DNA of 64,000 bases. Source: Strongylocentrotus purpuratus. Taxonomy: Eukaryota; Echinodermata; Echinoidea; Camarodonta; Strongylocentrotidae. Every line of letters begins with the position of its first letter. The stretch's first letter is position 1. Under the pieces are notes generated by a model, which saw nothing but the letters and a program-made list of their open reading frames with translations, did not search any database and was not told the DNA's origin. The DNA lies in the NCBI RefSeq assembly GCF_000002235.5, contig NW_022145609.1:10085274-10149273 (forward strand), read 5' to 3'. The position numbers and the translations under genes were made by a program. This document shows, one piece after another, positions 11,601 through 27,050 of the stretch.

Positions 11601-14600
11601 CAAGTTTTCCCCAGTTTTGAACGTCTTTAAAGGTACTATGTCCCATTTGCAGGCCAAACAAATGAAAAGGTTAAATTCCAACAGCATTTGAAAGATAATA
11701 CTAATTTAAAAGTTCCCTAAAAAAAAAGGGGGGGGGGGGCTTGAAAATGTCTTTAAGTGGGACTATTAGTTGTCAAATTGACTTAAGAGCTATAGAGCCA
11801 GTAAGTAATAGTCTGATTTGCAGACCATTGTACCAAATGGTCATACGTTTTATGTTGCGCAAAGATTCAATCAGTTTAATTTTGGCCATTACAAGAAGTG
11901 GGTTATTGATGTAGACAAATGCTCATGTACCCTTTACAGCTCATCTTATGGATGTTATTACCAAAGAAGAAAAAAAGCCAGTCAGTCACTCAATAGTGTC
12001 TGACAGTGAAGTCTAGCAAGTAAACAGGTTTCCTTGCATAATTTGAATATTAGGACACTGCTAACGTTTAAATTTCACAGATAGGACATACATGACATAT
12101 TCATAATTCCTGTTAAGTTCTACAGAATTTGATGTTGGCTGCAAGAGGGACATAGTATCTTTTCATTTGTTTCAAATAGCAATACTTTGTATAATCTGAA
12201 ATTGTTGGTGCATATAAGAACAAATAGTCATGTTCGATTTAAAAAAATGCAAAAAGGTCATAAGATTTAAACAAGAACCAGGTAATGTCAGATGAACAGA
12301 GGATTGGATTGATACAAGGCATAATAGGCAGAGGAAAATAATAAATAAATAATAGTTCACAAACATGCCCAACTTTATATACAAAGCATAAAGCATTTCA
12401 AGGTAGAATACAACGTAAAATGAATTAATATAAATAAGACAAAATAACGGGCCTTAATCAAAAGCCTATTTAGACTTGACAGGTTGATCAATCATTCACT
12501 TTAGTGATACCGAGCTTTTTTCCCTCTTTCTTTGGGGGGATAGTGTTTGTACAAGGAGGTGATGCCACGCACGCAGTCGTACAAGATCTACGTGCCAATA
12601 CGACATATAATGTGACAGTAGCTATCTACAACAACAAGGACATTGAACTGGAGGAATCTCAAGCTGTTGAGGGAACAACAAGTAAGATTACTCTTTCTAC
12701 TGCATGTATTATTTTTTTTTACTATGGTTCAAATTGAGTCACTTAAAGTCCCTCTGCACTACTTATAGCTACTTGCGCCCTCTATATAGCAAACAATGCC
12801 TAATTGGTGCTTGTTGGTCTCCCATGATCCTCTTTTTCTTATTTTAATTTGAGAGCTGACTTGATGAGATAACCACCTGTTAGTGACTGTGCAGGAAGGT
12901 CTAATCCCCCTGGCCAAACAAGTACAGACAGGCTTTAAATATTAAGATTAATAGTTTGTTATATGTTCTTGAAAGTTGTTGATTTGTTCTCCATTGTTTT
13001 CTCAACATTTCTGGTAGAATAATCCCTGCCATGCCATCCATGTTATGTTTACATTAAAAAAGAAAAGACATCATTTATTGAGAGGAATAATATTAAATAA
13101 ATTCTACACCCAAACTCACCAATCATGTAGTCTTTCTTTCCATGACATTTTTGATTAACCTTACAAACATATAATACTTCAATTGTGTCTTCAAATGAAG
13201 ATGACAGCTAAGGCACTGGTTAATTGGCCAATCATTCAATCAAGAATTCAATAAGCAGATAATAATGATAATTATCAAACTACTCTAATGATCGATGATG
13301 GATAATTAGCAACTTTAATATGTGATATGTGAAATAAGTGGGTGATAGAAAAAAGATCCTTCATGATGAAACTATTTGCATATGAATGTATATAATCTTA
13401 ACTTTAATAACTTGGAGCGGTAGCCAGAGTTCTTTCAAGATCCCCTCATTCTGTTGTCTTCATTCAGTGCCCTGCCCGGCTGATTACGAGGAGGGCCCAA
13501 ACGGTCACTGCTACTGGTTTGCTGTGACCACGTATGGTTATATGTGGCATTGGGGCCGGCAGGGCTGCTCTGAAGAACCTGATTCTGACCTGGTCATCAT
13601 CAATGATGAGGAGGAGCTCGACTTCCTTCATAATCGTACAGCTGAGCTGGCTGAAGATAGGGACTGGTGGATTGGTGAGTGTTAGTTTAATTTGATTTGA
13701 TGTGATTTCATTTCATTTGACTGTTTGATAATTTGATTTGATTTGATGTGATTTGATGTGATTTGATTTGATGTGATTTGATTTGATGTGATTTGATTTG
13801 AATTGGTTTGATTTGATTTGATTTTATGTGACTGATTTTATTTTATTTTATTTTATTTGATATGACTGATTTTATTTTTTTGATGTGACTGGTTTGATTT
13901 GATTTGATGTGATATGATTTGATTTGATTTGATTTGATTTGATTTGATATGACATATTTGATTTGATGTGACATATTTGATTTGATATGATTTGATGTGA
14001 CATATTTGATTTGATATGATTTGATTTGATTTGATTTAAGTTTGTTTAAAAATTGTATTACATAACCCAATGAATGCAACCTCAAAGTAGGATCATCCAA
14101 ATACAATAGAACATTTCACAAGAAATATATAGGATTTGGTGGCAGTTCCTCATGTATTGCAGTATAAGATAGGTAATTAATCATGTAAGAATATTACCAA
14201 CTAAGAAGGCATGTGATATATATGAACAGGGAGTAAGGGACCTATAGTTTCTGCTATGCTAGGCAATTGTATAAAGTTTAGTTGGTCATATGGAGAGAAC
14301 CATTTGTGAAAGAAGTATAAAATTGTACAATTGAATGAAAAATGCTTGAAGTCTGAATAAGCAATAGAGCTGTAGAGAAATACGCTATATGGCTTTGATG
14401 AGCAAGTGTGGAAAGCAAAACGAAAGGTTTTGACATCATATGGAAGAATGTGTATATGTTCTCAAAATAGCTTTAAAAGGGTGAGGTGCCTATCATGTTT
14501 ACCTTATCAAAGATTACATGCTCCACCAGTGACCCACTTAAAAGCTACATGTACTTCAGTGATGCAGAGTACATATATATATGGTAAAGATAAACAGAAT

Positions 14601-17600
14601 TTGATGATCATAACCTAAAGTAATATATACTGTATGTCAACAGGCTTTACAACGGTTAAAATCACCTCAATACAGAGCCAGCCGGTGGAAGACTTCGTCT
14701 AGAGTCCAAAGATCTATACTCATTTTAGTTTTATTTGTTTGTACAATAGTAATTGCGTACTGCACCAATAGATTCATTATCTGCACAGGGGCTTTGCTAC
14801 TGACAAGGCTTCGAGTCAAATTTTACAATTCTTAAATATCCAGCATTGCACTTAAAAGTTAGTTTATTAAGCTATGGTCATGTGTCTTTCTTTCTATCCA
14901 TATTACGCTATTAATTTTTTAATAGTTTTTTTGCCATAAATGTTTTTTTACTTTTCTTTCGGTTGGCCCGTTTCCTATTTAATTGTTTGGAACAAGCAAA
15001 CATGACCTTTCACCTCTCACTGTTTGCAAATGGTTATGACTGCCCAAACTTTGATACTTCGTATTTCAGTTTCTGTGCAGGCCTTTGCATGAAATTATCA
15101 TTTTGCCTTTATTCAATTTTATCCTTTGAATGTTTCATATTGATTTTATAGGCCTTATTTATATCTCGGTCTCGTGATTGGTCCCTTTTAAAGTCACTGT
15201 CCAGATGATGCAAGTTGGATTTGAATGAAGGACATGTGATATGAAGATCCAAAAGAAGACCACTAGACCAAATCATATCTCAAATGTGTTACCTTTACCA
15301 TGTTTCCTTGTAAAAAAGAGATTCCTGGGCCCTAAATATATTATATATATTTTCTATTGATCCAGATTGATCGCAAATTCTCCAGTCAATCACAAAATCA
15401 AACATTTCCATCTGTTATTACAGTATAAGTATGTTGATAATGATATCAAGTTGTGTTCAAATCAATCATTGTTAGAAGATGGGGCCCTAGAATTTCTCTT
15501 TCCACCTTTGCTATATTTCTTTGAGCAAGGTCAGCTTTCATTCACCTGTTATGACGTCCACGATTATATTCTTTAATTTTCATTCTTGGCTGTACAGTGT
15601 GTTTGTATTTTGTATGCAGAGATATTCAGAAGGGTATCCTTGTGGTGTCAACAGTAGGAGACCAGCCTGTAGGTCCTGTGACCAAATTCTGGGAACAAAG
15701 GTTTGAAAGTGTTTTTGTGTTCCCTCATGAATACCAAACAATTTTGACTTGGGCTGTCCCTTTGAAAATGCTAGGCATTTTTGGTAGGGGTCAACAAAGG
15801 TCACACAGGGCTCTTGGTCAACACCCATCTCCCTCACAGCAGACCAATGTGCCATAATTATCTTACAAGATAAACTATCCTTGCCTTCTGGCCTGCAGGA
15901 CTGTCCAGCTCTCCAGCTTGGTCCTGGACTGACTGTGAGGAACTCAACCCTTGGCAGGACACCCTATGGGCACCTGGTAATCCTCAGCCCGAAGGCTACG
16001 GCTGTGCTGCCCTTGATGATTCCGGAGAGGTCGTAGACAAAGGCTGTGATATCAAGCATCATTTCATCTGTGAGATATCTCCCAGAGGTAAAGACACCTT
16101 ACGGTCACCGTATACAGTCAAACCTGCTTTAGTGACCACCTGTCTACAAAGACCACATTTTTGTTTCCCTTGAAAATGGTTTCTCATTGAAACATGTACT
16201 AAAGGAACCTGTCTACAAAGACCACTTTCTGTGTTTCCCTTGGGCGGTCGCTATACGCAGGTTTGTCTGTATATCTTAACTCTTGTAGCAATTCCAAAAT
16301 CGAAATAGATTTTCCACAGAAGCCTAGAAATTTGCTTTCAGTATTTTGTTGTTCCAATTGAATTTAGCTTTTTTATTTGGAGTAGTATTTCATCTAGCAG
16401 TGGAACAGTACTCATCATGTTAAAGGTGGGGTGAAATCCAAATATAAGTTGATTCCTGTTGATGATTCCACCAGAGCTGACCACCTGTTTACTATAGACC
16501 ATACGTGCTGTAGCATCACCAGGAAAAGAAAGGTAATGTGGAGGTATTGTATTGTGAGCATATGCTGAGCTGGGGGAAGTAAAATACCACTGTCTCTTGT
16601 TAGCTCAATAATGATTGACAGATGATGTCATAAGATGAATGAGATCTGGAGCATTTTTTTTAGGGTGGAGCTTAGCAGGTCTGAGAAAATTATTTTTAAA
16701 AATATTTAAAATCTATGAAATATATTTAGATGTTTGAATAACAAAACATATGTTGTATGCAGCCCTGCACATCAACAGGAATCAAATTTGGATTTCACCC
16801 GATCTTTAAAGTTATTTTCAAACTATTCATCCACCATTGAAAGGATGTTTTGGAAACTTAGAAATGGAGCCAATAGATATATTAATTAGATAGTTTGTTG
16901 TTGCAACTTAAATTGTTGTTGCATTATCGATACAAAACAATTACATAATGACAAATTAAGAATGAGCCGGGGGTCACTAATGCAGATAACCTTATAGTAC
17001 ATTGGCCAAAATACTAAATATTACATACATTACTATAATAAAATTAACAAAACAACAAACAAACAATCAAAGTAAGAAAACTAAACTGCAAGTAACATGT
17101 TAAATTTCCCTTTCTGGAAACAAACTCATAAAAATTTTTAAAAAAATTGTTGTTTAAAGTCATCTAAGCTAATTTTAGTGAGGGAGTGAGATTATTCCAT
17201 AGCGAAGGGCCCTTAAAAATATTGAATTTTGGGAAATCAATGTGCTGACTTGAGATAAATGCTTAAACAAATTCCTGAAATTCAAGCGCAAAAAAATACA
17301 AAATGCTCAAGGCCTGGAAACTACATGAAAAATATATAAAAAAATCAGTGTTGTTTAATAGAGAGTACATGGAAGAAATGGTGTTATACAAATGATTACT
17401 GTATCATCATTTAATCATTCAGGTTTTTCAGACGAGGAGGAGAATGTTGAGGAAATCAAGGCCAGTCCGTTGATGTATGGCATGGAGGTTAGCTGGACCC
17501 TAGCTCCAAAGCATTGCAACGTTGAGGCTTACCAGATCATTTACAAGGAAGACATGGAGGAAGCCAGGGAATTCTTTGGTAAGCAAAGGCTGTCGGTGTC

Positions 17601-17709
17601 CGAGTTGGTTCGTTGACGGTGATGTAGGTTACCGGTAGTTTCTTTCCTCTTAGAAGAAGAATGAGCTGCAGTAACAGGGAGAGTGTACATCAGAGAGAAA
17701 GAGATAGAG

Positions 17710-17748
<39 letters not shown>

Positions 17749-20700
17749 AAAAGGGGAGGGGGGGGGGAGAGAAGGGAGATCCAGGGAAAATGGGAAAAAG
17801 AGACAATGATTTAAGTAAGGATTAACAGGAAAAGTGTTGTCTAATCCTCTATATGTTCACATCGTTGTAAACCTCTCCCAGATGCTACATGTAAATAGCC
17901 ACGAAAGGATACCCTGAACCGATCTTTCGAAAAAAGGCACTTTTAATTCAGTGTACAGATAGGATCAATAAATTAAGATTTTAACCAGGCAGCTTTTGTT
18001 AGAGTTTGGCACTTCTGGGAAAACAATGCAAAAGTTAATTTAAACAGTTTGAGGGAATTTTAGGATGCTGGGTTTTTGTTTTAATTTAAAACTCCAAACA
18101 TTTCAAATGGGCTTCTATCATGGCCACAAAAATTATAAAAACTAGTACCTTTGACCCATTTTTCTTTCCAGATCTTCAGTACGGAGAAGATTCTTCATCT
18201 ACAATGGTGACTGGCCTTTACCCTAATAGAACGTACAACGTATCGGTAGCAGCTTTCCTCAACACGGAAGTGCTATTGAGCCCTGTAGGACCAGTACAAA
18301 TAACTACACGTAAGTTACTCAATGAGTAGAAACCTCCGCAAAGAAGCATAGTTTTTATTTTTTCTTCTCTTCTTTAATGTTTCATCCCATTCTATCATGC
18401 TTGGAATAGAGCCTGTCTTTCAAATTTAGTATCAGTATTTGTTATGCATTTATAAGTTAATGAGAGATAAAAATGGAAATTTGATTTAACTGTAGATTTG
18501 TGATCAAAGTGATATTCATGTGCCTGCATTTTTATGAAGTCATTCAGTGATACTTTTTGACGACATAACGTTTAGATTTAGAGGGTATATGGAGAGGAGG
18601 GAAATAAACCAGGGATTTTATCGATCAATGCAATTACAAATTGATTGGATTGGTTTATTGCAAAAACACATCAGTAGCCTTGGCTAGAATATTTAAGAAA
18701 AATAACCAAGTTCATAGTTATTCCACATGTCAGGCGCAAGCATATCACTTGCCTCTTGTTAGAACGCAATTTGCCCTTACTACTGTGGGGTCCACTGGAC
18801 CTAGGTTTTGGAATTCCCTTGAACTAAGAATAGCGCAATCAGTCAGTATTTATGTATTTAAGCGCAAACTGAAGTTACTATATTTGAGTCGATATCGTCT
18901 AGATTTATAGTTGTGATCAATATTTAAGAAAATTAATTACTATATAGGTCAGCATAATTCTAATTCCTATCTCTCACATCTATTCATCTGTCTGTCTTTT
19001 TTTGTTTTTGTCTGTGCTTCAGTCCTGTTGCTCGTTGTATTTTCCTGTTTCTTTTGTTTATAGCCATTATTTAGTAGTCAGTAGATTTTATTTTATTATA
19101 CTTATTTATGTTTATATTTTATCAGTTGTTTAGTTAGTTTAGTTTGTCAGCACTTAAATGTATGCATTATTCTTATCTGACGAGTTTTGTTCTTTTAGGA
19201 CATATTCATAAGCTACTCATGAGGGACCTTAAATCCACAAGCCTTGCTTTCAACCAAGGTCACCTCATCTTTCTTTTGTAACGCCATATACTGTAAACTT
19301 GTTATATTCATGTCATATTTGTAAAGTGTGTTATGAAAGAAAGATAAATAAAACTTGAAACATCAAACAAGCAGCTCGCAGGCTGAAAATGTTCAATTTC
19401 CAAACAAATTTAAAATATAGAGAGATATAAACATATACAAAACTAAAATACATATTGTAAGTCAACTTAAATTGATGTTTTCTTTGAAACAGCTGCATGC
19501 CCTGATGACTACGAAGAGGGACCTAACGGCCACTGCTACCGCTTCAGGATTCTAGACAATGGAACGCGGTGGATGAGAGGCAGGCAGACGTGCGATAACG
19601 TGGATGATTCCGACTATGTCATCATCAACGATGAGGAAGAACTCAACTTTCTTCTGAATCGAAGTGCAGAGGTGGATCCCGAAATGAACTGGTGGATAGG
19701 TAATTCATTGGATTTTTGTAAAGTTATCAGGGATTCCTATTTTCAGGGGTGCAGGATTTTAGACCCCTCTCTGTTTCAGGCCCATGGGATCAAATATTTC
19801 TGGGTCTATTTTCAGGGAAGAAAGGTATACTAACTGGTATCCCTGAGTTACATTTTCAAGATTTTTGAACACCATAATATTCCTATACTATAATCATATT
19901 ATGATTATGATGATGAGGATGATGAGGAAAAGGAGGAGGAATGAAGATGATCGTTTACATGGTGATGGCAATGATGAAGATAAAGAGGATGAAGTTGATG
20001 ATAGGGATCGTGACAATTATGATTTTGTTGATGATGATACATGATAATAAAAAATGATGATAATACATGATAATCTTGAAAATGATAAAAATAATAATTA
20101 GCAGTAATAGGGATTGTACATGCTGTCATGTCTTTTTCACTAGTTACAAGAACTTATTAGATGCCATCCATATGTCAGTATTAAACAGTGTAAACAGTAC
20201 CTGGACATAATGATAAACAAAACCTTTCAAAGCTTATCGATGAAGAGCATTTATAAACTCTTTTGATTGCCTTTAGTACATGTATAATCCGATATTTTGC
20301 ATTTATCCTGCAACTTATTCTTTTATGTGCAAATTCATTAAGGAACACATGAATGTATAACTTATAAAACTGATTGTGAATGTCATCATCATCATCATTA
20401 TCCAGGTCTGTCTGATTTGTCCATGCCTGGATCCTGGGGATGGGTGGATTGTAGCACCCCTACAGCAGGGCAGGAAGGGCTATGGGCACCGGACTACCCC
20501 ACCGGTCAGCCGTCCCGCTGTGCGGCCCTCCGGCCTGATGGACGGGTAATTGACCTCCCCTGTGAGACCAGGCTTAGCTACCTCTGTGAACTCCTTCCTA
20601 AAGGTGAGAATGCTCCCCAGGGAGTGGAAAATCACATACATTGAGTGCGGGTAAGCCTGAATCCGATGATCGGGGTAATAATATATATATCTGTAAAGCG

Positions 20701-20768
20701 CTTAGGCACGTATTGGGCAAAAAGAATTTCCGTTTCGGTTTAATAAAATTTGGAGTGGACTATTAGGC

Positions 20769-20808
<40 letters not shown>

Positions 20809-22453
20809 AAGTGCGTCCCAGAAAAAATGAAACCGAAACTTATCGATGTTTTATCATAACTTAATCACAATTATAATTAATAAATGACACATCTTTGGAA
20901 AGCTTATATCCTCCTCTTTCATTTAATGCAACTCATATGATTCATATCTCACGCATGAGTGATTAAAAGCAATTTGAAGAGAGGAAACCAAAAAGTCATT
21001 TGGCGGGCGGTATCTGAATTTCAAGGAGAAAATCACATTTCTAGAAAGTTCAATTTCTGCTCTTTCATATGACACCTCAATCAGAAAAAATGAGCCAGGA
21101 ATAACAAAGTTCTGTTTGTTTAAAGTAAGGCTTGCATTTCCATAATTTGATCAAACAAGTTCGTTTTCACTGGCTGCCTGCTGTAGCAACGAACAGAGCT
21201 GACAAAAGAGAATCTTTTTACCCTTGGTGCAATTCGAGTGGTAATATGGAATTCAGGAATCTTTTTACCATTACCCTTCATATATGCATGTAAATCGTTT
21301 CAATTGTTAAGAATACTCCCTACGGAGTGGAGATGGTACACATTTGTGTGTAGGCTCAAAATCCTCTGACCAAGGATAATAATTAAATGTATGACATTGT
21401 AAAGTGCATTAACATATCAATGAAATACGCTATATCAGTGTGAAATATTATAAATATTAGTGGTGGTTATTTTACCTGACTGCTAAGAAAGCATAAATTC
21501 TTGTTAGAAAGCAACCATATAATATTGAAATTATTACTATGCCTTGACACATCTATATTAAACTACTTAGTTTGGCACCTGTTTTGTTTCCATCTTCTGA
21601 TTAAAACATCCACAGGGGCAGTATTTGGATCTCTGTGTCTCTTTATATCTCCTTTTAGCACCAACCATTGTCTCACATATTCTCCCCTTCTACACCCATA
21701 GGTTTTGATTCTGATGCACTCATGGTCTATAATGTAACCGCACAGGGGTACTCTAACTATATTGATGTTAGCTGGGTGCTTCCTGAGAATAATTGTGATG
21801 CTATTGGCTATGTCATCTACTACCAGATGTCAGATGGAACAGGGGAAAGAAAATCAGGTAAATACATGTACGGTAGACAGTTTTTTAATTTTGTTTAACT
21901 TAGTTTGTAATTAAAATACTTTAGAATTGTTTTGTGTGGGTAAACCAAGGGCAAACTTCATTTTAGGCTCAGATAATTGTAAATGATTTTATTAGTAGCA
22001 CTGAGTGACAATGTGTGTAGCATACAAAATATCAGATGTCATCATTATTTTATGATTGATTACAAATATTTGACAAATTAACATATCGATTCGCTCATCT
22101 TAAACCAGAATATGTAATGTATGTTATCTGAAAGATTGAAGTTTCCTGAATATACTGTAAGCACCAAGGTTATCATCTGTTTTTCAATTTTTAAACAATT
22201 AAGAGATGAAATGACATTTGTTGGGATTGCATGCATCTTCGTTTCCACAGTGTATGTGAGTGGTGGAGAGTCTACCAGTGGTGCAATTACAGCGTTACCA
22301 CTTGGCGCTTCATACTCCATGACTATAGCAGTGAGCACTAGCAAAGAGATGGAACTCCAAGAAACGGCACCAGTCAATGCATCTACAGGTAGGTTATCTT
22401 TTCTGTCGGTAAAGTGAAATGAATCAATTATTTCTTACGTGGCAAATTGTCAT

Positions 22454-22484
<31 letters not shown>

Positions 22485-25400
22485 CCACCTATATGACTTT
22501 GATTAGGCTTCTAAGTATATCAACTAGGTTTGGGGGAATAGCTTTAGATTTAGGCTTATGGTTGGGTATTACAGGAATTTGGTTTTGGTTAAACATAGGT
22601 TTTGAATGGAGTTGAATTGAATGTTCTATTATCTTTTTGTCACAGCCAGTGACTGAATTAAGAAAGGGTTACAATTCTAAAAAAACATACAATTAATGAA
22701 TATATTCATGCACTTAAATTATGAGGATATATGATAAATTTAAAAAATATATAGATGATCGAAGAACGTGCATAAATTCATACATGCATATATAACTAAA
22801 TAGAGTTATCATATTCAAGAAAATAATATCCACATTGAATATGTACCCAATTAAGGGTTGGAAGGGTTGAGTTATATAGCGTTTCAAAATGGGTTAAAAT
22901 TATAGTGGGGTATACAGTGATATTTAATAATATGATTGCAGGGCCCTCAGGGAGAACAGTATTAATACTAATGAGACTACCCTGCGTAAACAAGACGTAG
23001 TATTATTATTATTATTATTTATCGTCACAATACCTCTCACTTTGGAAATTTAAATTCTATGTTCACTTTCAGTACTATTACTTTGATCCTAATTGGTACC
23101 TTTCTGCTAGGATGAAGACTTTTAACTGGCACTCCAGAAATCTCTACTTTACCCATATTTGAGTTTATACCTTTGTTAAGATTAATCTGCTTGTATTTCA
23201 ATACCATGGCCATTATTCTGTATATACATTACTCAGCTTCATCTTGCCCGGATAACTACGAGGAGGGTCCCAACGGAGGATGCTATCGCTTCCGGCTCGA
23301 GGACGTCGGTACTTGGTGGACGTACAGGAGACAGGCTTGCGTCTTTGATGTCGACTACTCGGATCTCCTCGTGATCAACGACCAGGAAGAGTTTGACTTT
23401 GTGATGAACAGGACAGCAGAGATGAGCGCTGATGCTAGCTGGTGGATTGGTGAGATGTCTTGATATTATGTCTTTTGGCAAGTTTTATCTATCCTGCGAT
23501 GTACGTGGCACAAGGAGAATATGTGTGTGGCATATAAACAGTTTAAAGGCATCGTTTATCAATTTTAAATCTGAGATGCATGGTTCTACGTGTTATCAGT
23601 ATCTGTGATATGATGTAATTGAAGCCCTAAAAAATTGCGCCTCAAAAAAGTAAAAATCTTTGAATGAACAGTTTTACCATACTCATTTTCCCCAATAGAC
23701 TGTAGTGTTATAAAAAGCGCAAAATAATGAAATTTCGAATTCCAATCATAAATATCTTGATAATTAGACCGGCGATCGGCTTGTAAAAGTCATGGGGTTC
23801 CTGAATGACCTAAAGGTTTATAATTATTATTGCAGCATGAGCTAAATCCAGGATTTTGTTTCAGAATCTGAGACAAAGTTACCCAATCCCGTTAATGCTT
23901 GTTGTTATTTAATTATCAGGGTACACTGATCAGTCCGTAGAGGGAGACTGGAGGTGGATGGACACTTGCGAGGAATCTACTGCTTTCCAGGGTTCCCTCT
24001 GGGCTCCTGGTTCCCCCAGCATCCAAGCTCATGACTGCGCTGCTCTCCAGCCCACAGGTGATGTCATTGACCTCGTCTGTGATGCACTCATCCGTGGCTT
24101 TGTATGTGAGGTGGCATCTAGAGGTAAGAATGGAGAGAGAGTTTGTCTTTCTTTTTATTAAATCAGAATATTCAGAAAGAAATAAATCAGGAGAGGACAT
24201 TAATTATTTTTATATCTCATGAAATTCTTTAGTGTTCAAAACAGATAATGAATTTGTCCAAGTACTGCAACAATATATATATTTCAATGTAGGATATTCA
24301 AAATTATGCTGCTTTTAAATTTAGTATGTTGTCCTTATAGGACATTTACCTGAAATTCAAAGCCATGAGGGAGGTATTTTCCTACCCCATATATGGCTGA
24401 GAATTGTTTGGTCCAATGTACATTATACTTGTAGATATGGAAAGGAAACTTATGTTATAATCCAACTTTAATAAAGAGGTCAGAACGCAAGCTTTTGACT
24501 CAATAAGCCCAATTGGACATTCTCTACAGAATGACTTTTGCCTATTGAAGGCTTATCCAAATCTGATCCAGATATTACATTCCCATTTCCAATACAGAGT
24601 TTGATTGGGGAGATGCTAACGTCCAGGATCTGATGGCCACAGGAATCACGGTTGGTCTGGAGGTGACTTGGACAGTGTCTTCAACGAGCTGCGATGTGAT
24701 CGGATACAAGATCACTTACCAGCTTGATGAACCCGGTTCACAGACAGAGTTTAGTAAGTCCATCTTAGCTAGGATAACTCTCGTACTATAGGTGACAGTG
24801 TCTTCAAGAAGCTCAGGGGGGTGTTTCACAGAAATTCTAAGTCGAATTTAACTCTAAGTTGGACTTAAATATTATGGAGAGCCATTTGTAGCCTTACAAT
24901 GAAATATATTCAAAAGCAAAATTGTCAGTATTTTAGACTTTTCGTAAATTTCACATCGAGAACATGAAATGTCCCATGATAATATAAAATATGAATGATA
25001 TGAATCAATATTCTATGCCTTTTAAAATAAATTTTATAAAATATTTTGAAGGATGCTAAAGTCCAACTTAGAGATAAGTTCAACTTCGGATCTTTGTGAA
25101 ACACCCCCCCCCCCTGATGTTATGTTGTATTGGGTGAACCGTTTATTATCAGTTTAATGAACCTGGCTCACTGTCAGAGTTTAGGAAGTCTATTCTAGGA
25201 TATTTCTCGTACTATAGGTGACAATGTCTTCAAGAAGCTATGATGTTGTGTTGTATTGGGTGAATCGTTTACTATCAGTTTAATTAACCTGGCTCACTGT
25301 CAGAGTTTAATATGTCAATTCTAGGATAAATCACGTTCTATAGCTAACATGTACGTAGGTGTTGTCTTACAGAAGTTTTGATGTGAGATAGATAGATAGA

Positions 25401-27012
25401 TAGGGTACAGGGTTACTGAGCAGCTATCCTGCACCATTTGTAATCTTGTAGTAGAACTGGGCTTTGGAGAGATGGAAAGGAGAGAGAGAAAGTTCTTTTT
25501 GAGAGAGAGGACAAGGGAAATGGATTGATTGTTCATATTACCTGATTGCTAAAATATATTTGTGGGTAACCCATGGGAACTGTTTCTTTGCTTCCTATCT
25601 GAGGGACTGAGTAATATGAGGATAAAGGCCTTCACCATATGGCTTTAGTTCATTAACTCAGCCTTTATCCTGTGTCGACTCATTTCCGAGACTATTGCTT
25701 CATCCACTGAGCTACATCATCATGTTGACTTGATCATTGCCTACAGGAACCTAGTGGTACCTGCATAGAGTCAATGGGAATGTGAGAGTTAAGTAGTCAA
25801 CTAGCTAATAATATGCCTCATGCATTGCAGTATAACTATAATTTCTTGATGGAAAGTTAAAGGCTAGGTCGATTGAAGCCTATAGAAATTTAAGAGTTCA
25901 GGAATCAACGAGCTAATGATATGCCTCACACATTGCAGTGAATCTGTAATTTCTTGATGGAAAGTTAAAGGCTAGGTCAATCGAAGGCTATAGAAATGTA
26001 AGAATTCAGGAATCAACGAGCTAATAATATGTCTCATGCACTGCAGTGCCGAAACTTGCAGTGACACTGTAATTTCTTGATGGAAAGTTAATTAAAGACT
26101 AGGGCCCTGTTGCACAAAACTTACCATGGATGGTAACTACCATGGAAACCTTGATTTTGATTGATTGTTGAGCCCTGTTACCATGGTAGTTGCCATTGAA
26201 GGCCAAGTTTCCAGTAAGTTTTATGCAACAGGGGCCAGGTCAATTGAAGAAAGATGTGGATTGCTTTAATTCCCCTACTGCAGTGCTTGTGTACGGTGGA
26301 GACGTTGATAGTGTTACCATCTCTGGGCTGCTACCTGACAGGAGATACACCGTGGGTGTAGGAGTAATTCTCAACCTGGACGCTGAGCTCACTCCTATCA
26401 CTACCGTTGGAACCACATGTAAGTACAGGTCTTGGACCAGGTACACTAAAAGTCATCGCAAAGACTTTATAACAAATCATTTCTAAGGCAATAATTCAAT
26501 ACCCTTTTGTACTGCCTATAACAAAATCATGTTCAAGTTATTCGATATCTCAACATGATATCCACTCATATTAAAATGATGGTGAACAGGACTATTGAAA
26601 TTACCTTCAGTTGATTTTCGAAGTACATTTAATGTGTGATTAGTTTGAAAATAGCATTCAATTTAGAATAGGAGCCATGAAACCAAGAGGTTCACTTGTG
26701 AAAAGTTTGTTGTTCTTTAATTCACAGAGAGATTTTAAATTAGAATTTATTGATATGAAACAAAATTACTAGATGTATTTTCACCAACCCTCCAATTTTT
26801 CCCTCAGAACTATTGATGAAGATTGTTTCTCTCTGATCCAGCTAGTGCCCTGTCTAAACAATTATGAGGAAGGATTAAACAGCAGCAGTGACTGCGACTT
26901 CAAGTTTATCCATATCAACAGACTGTTTGAAAAGCTATGCAGCATGAATGTCCTCTCCGTTTGCACAGTTTAATTTTTAGAATTATTGGTAAAGGTTTTT
27001 TTCTTGCTCTCT

Positions 27013-27050
<38 letters not shown>

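Noticed and set aside
13685..14040. CRISPR-like regular array
   Set aside because: Pentanucleotide repeats without unique spacers in a eukaryotic intron; a minisatellite.
15521..15857. Two overlapping opposite frames of about 90 codons
   Set aside because: Antiparallel shadows inside the module 3 intron with no motif, splice signals or repeats of a domain.
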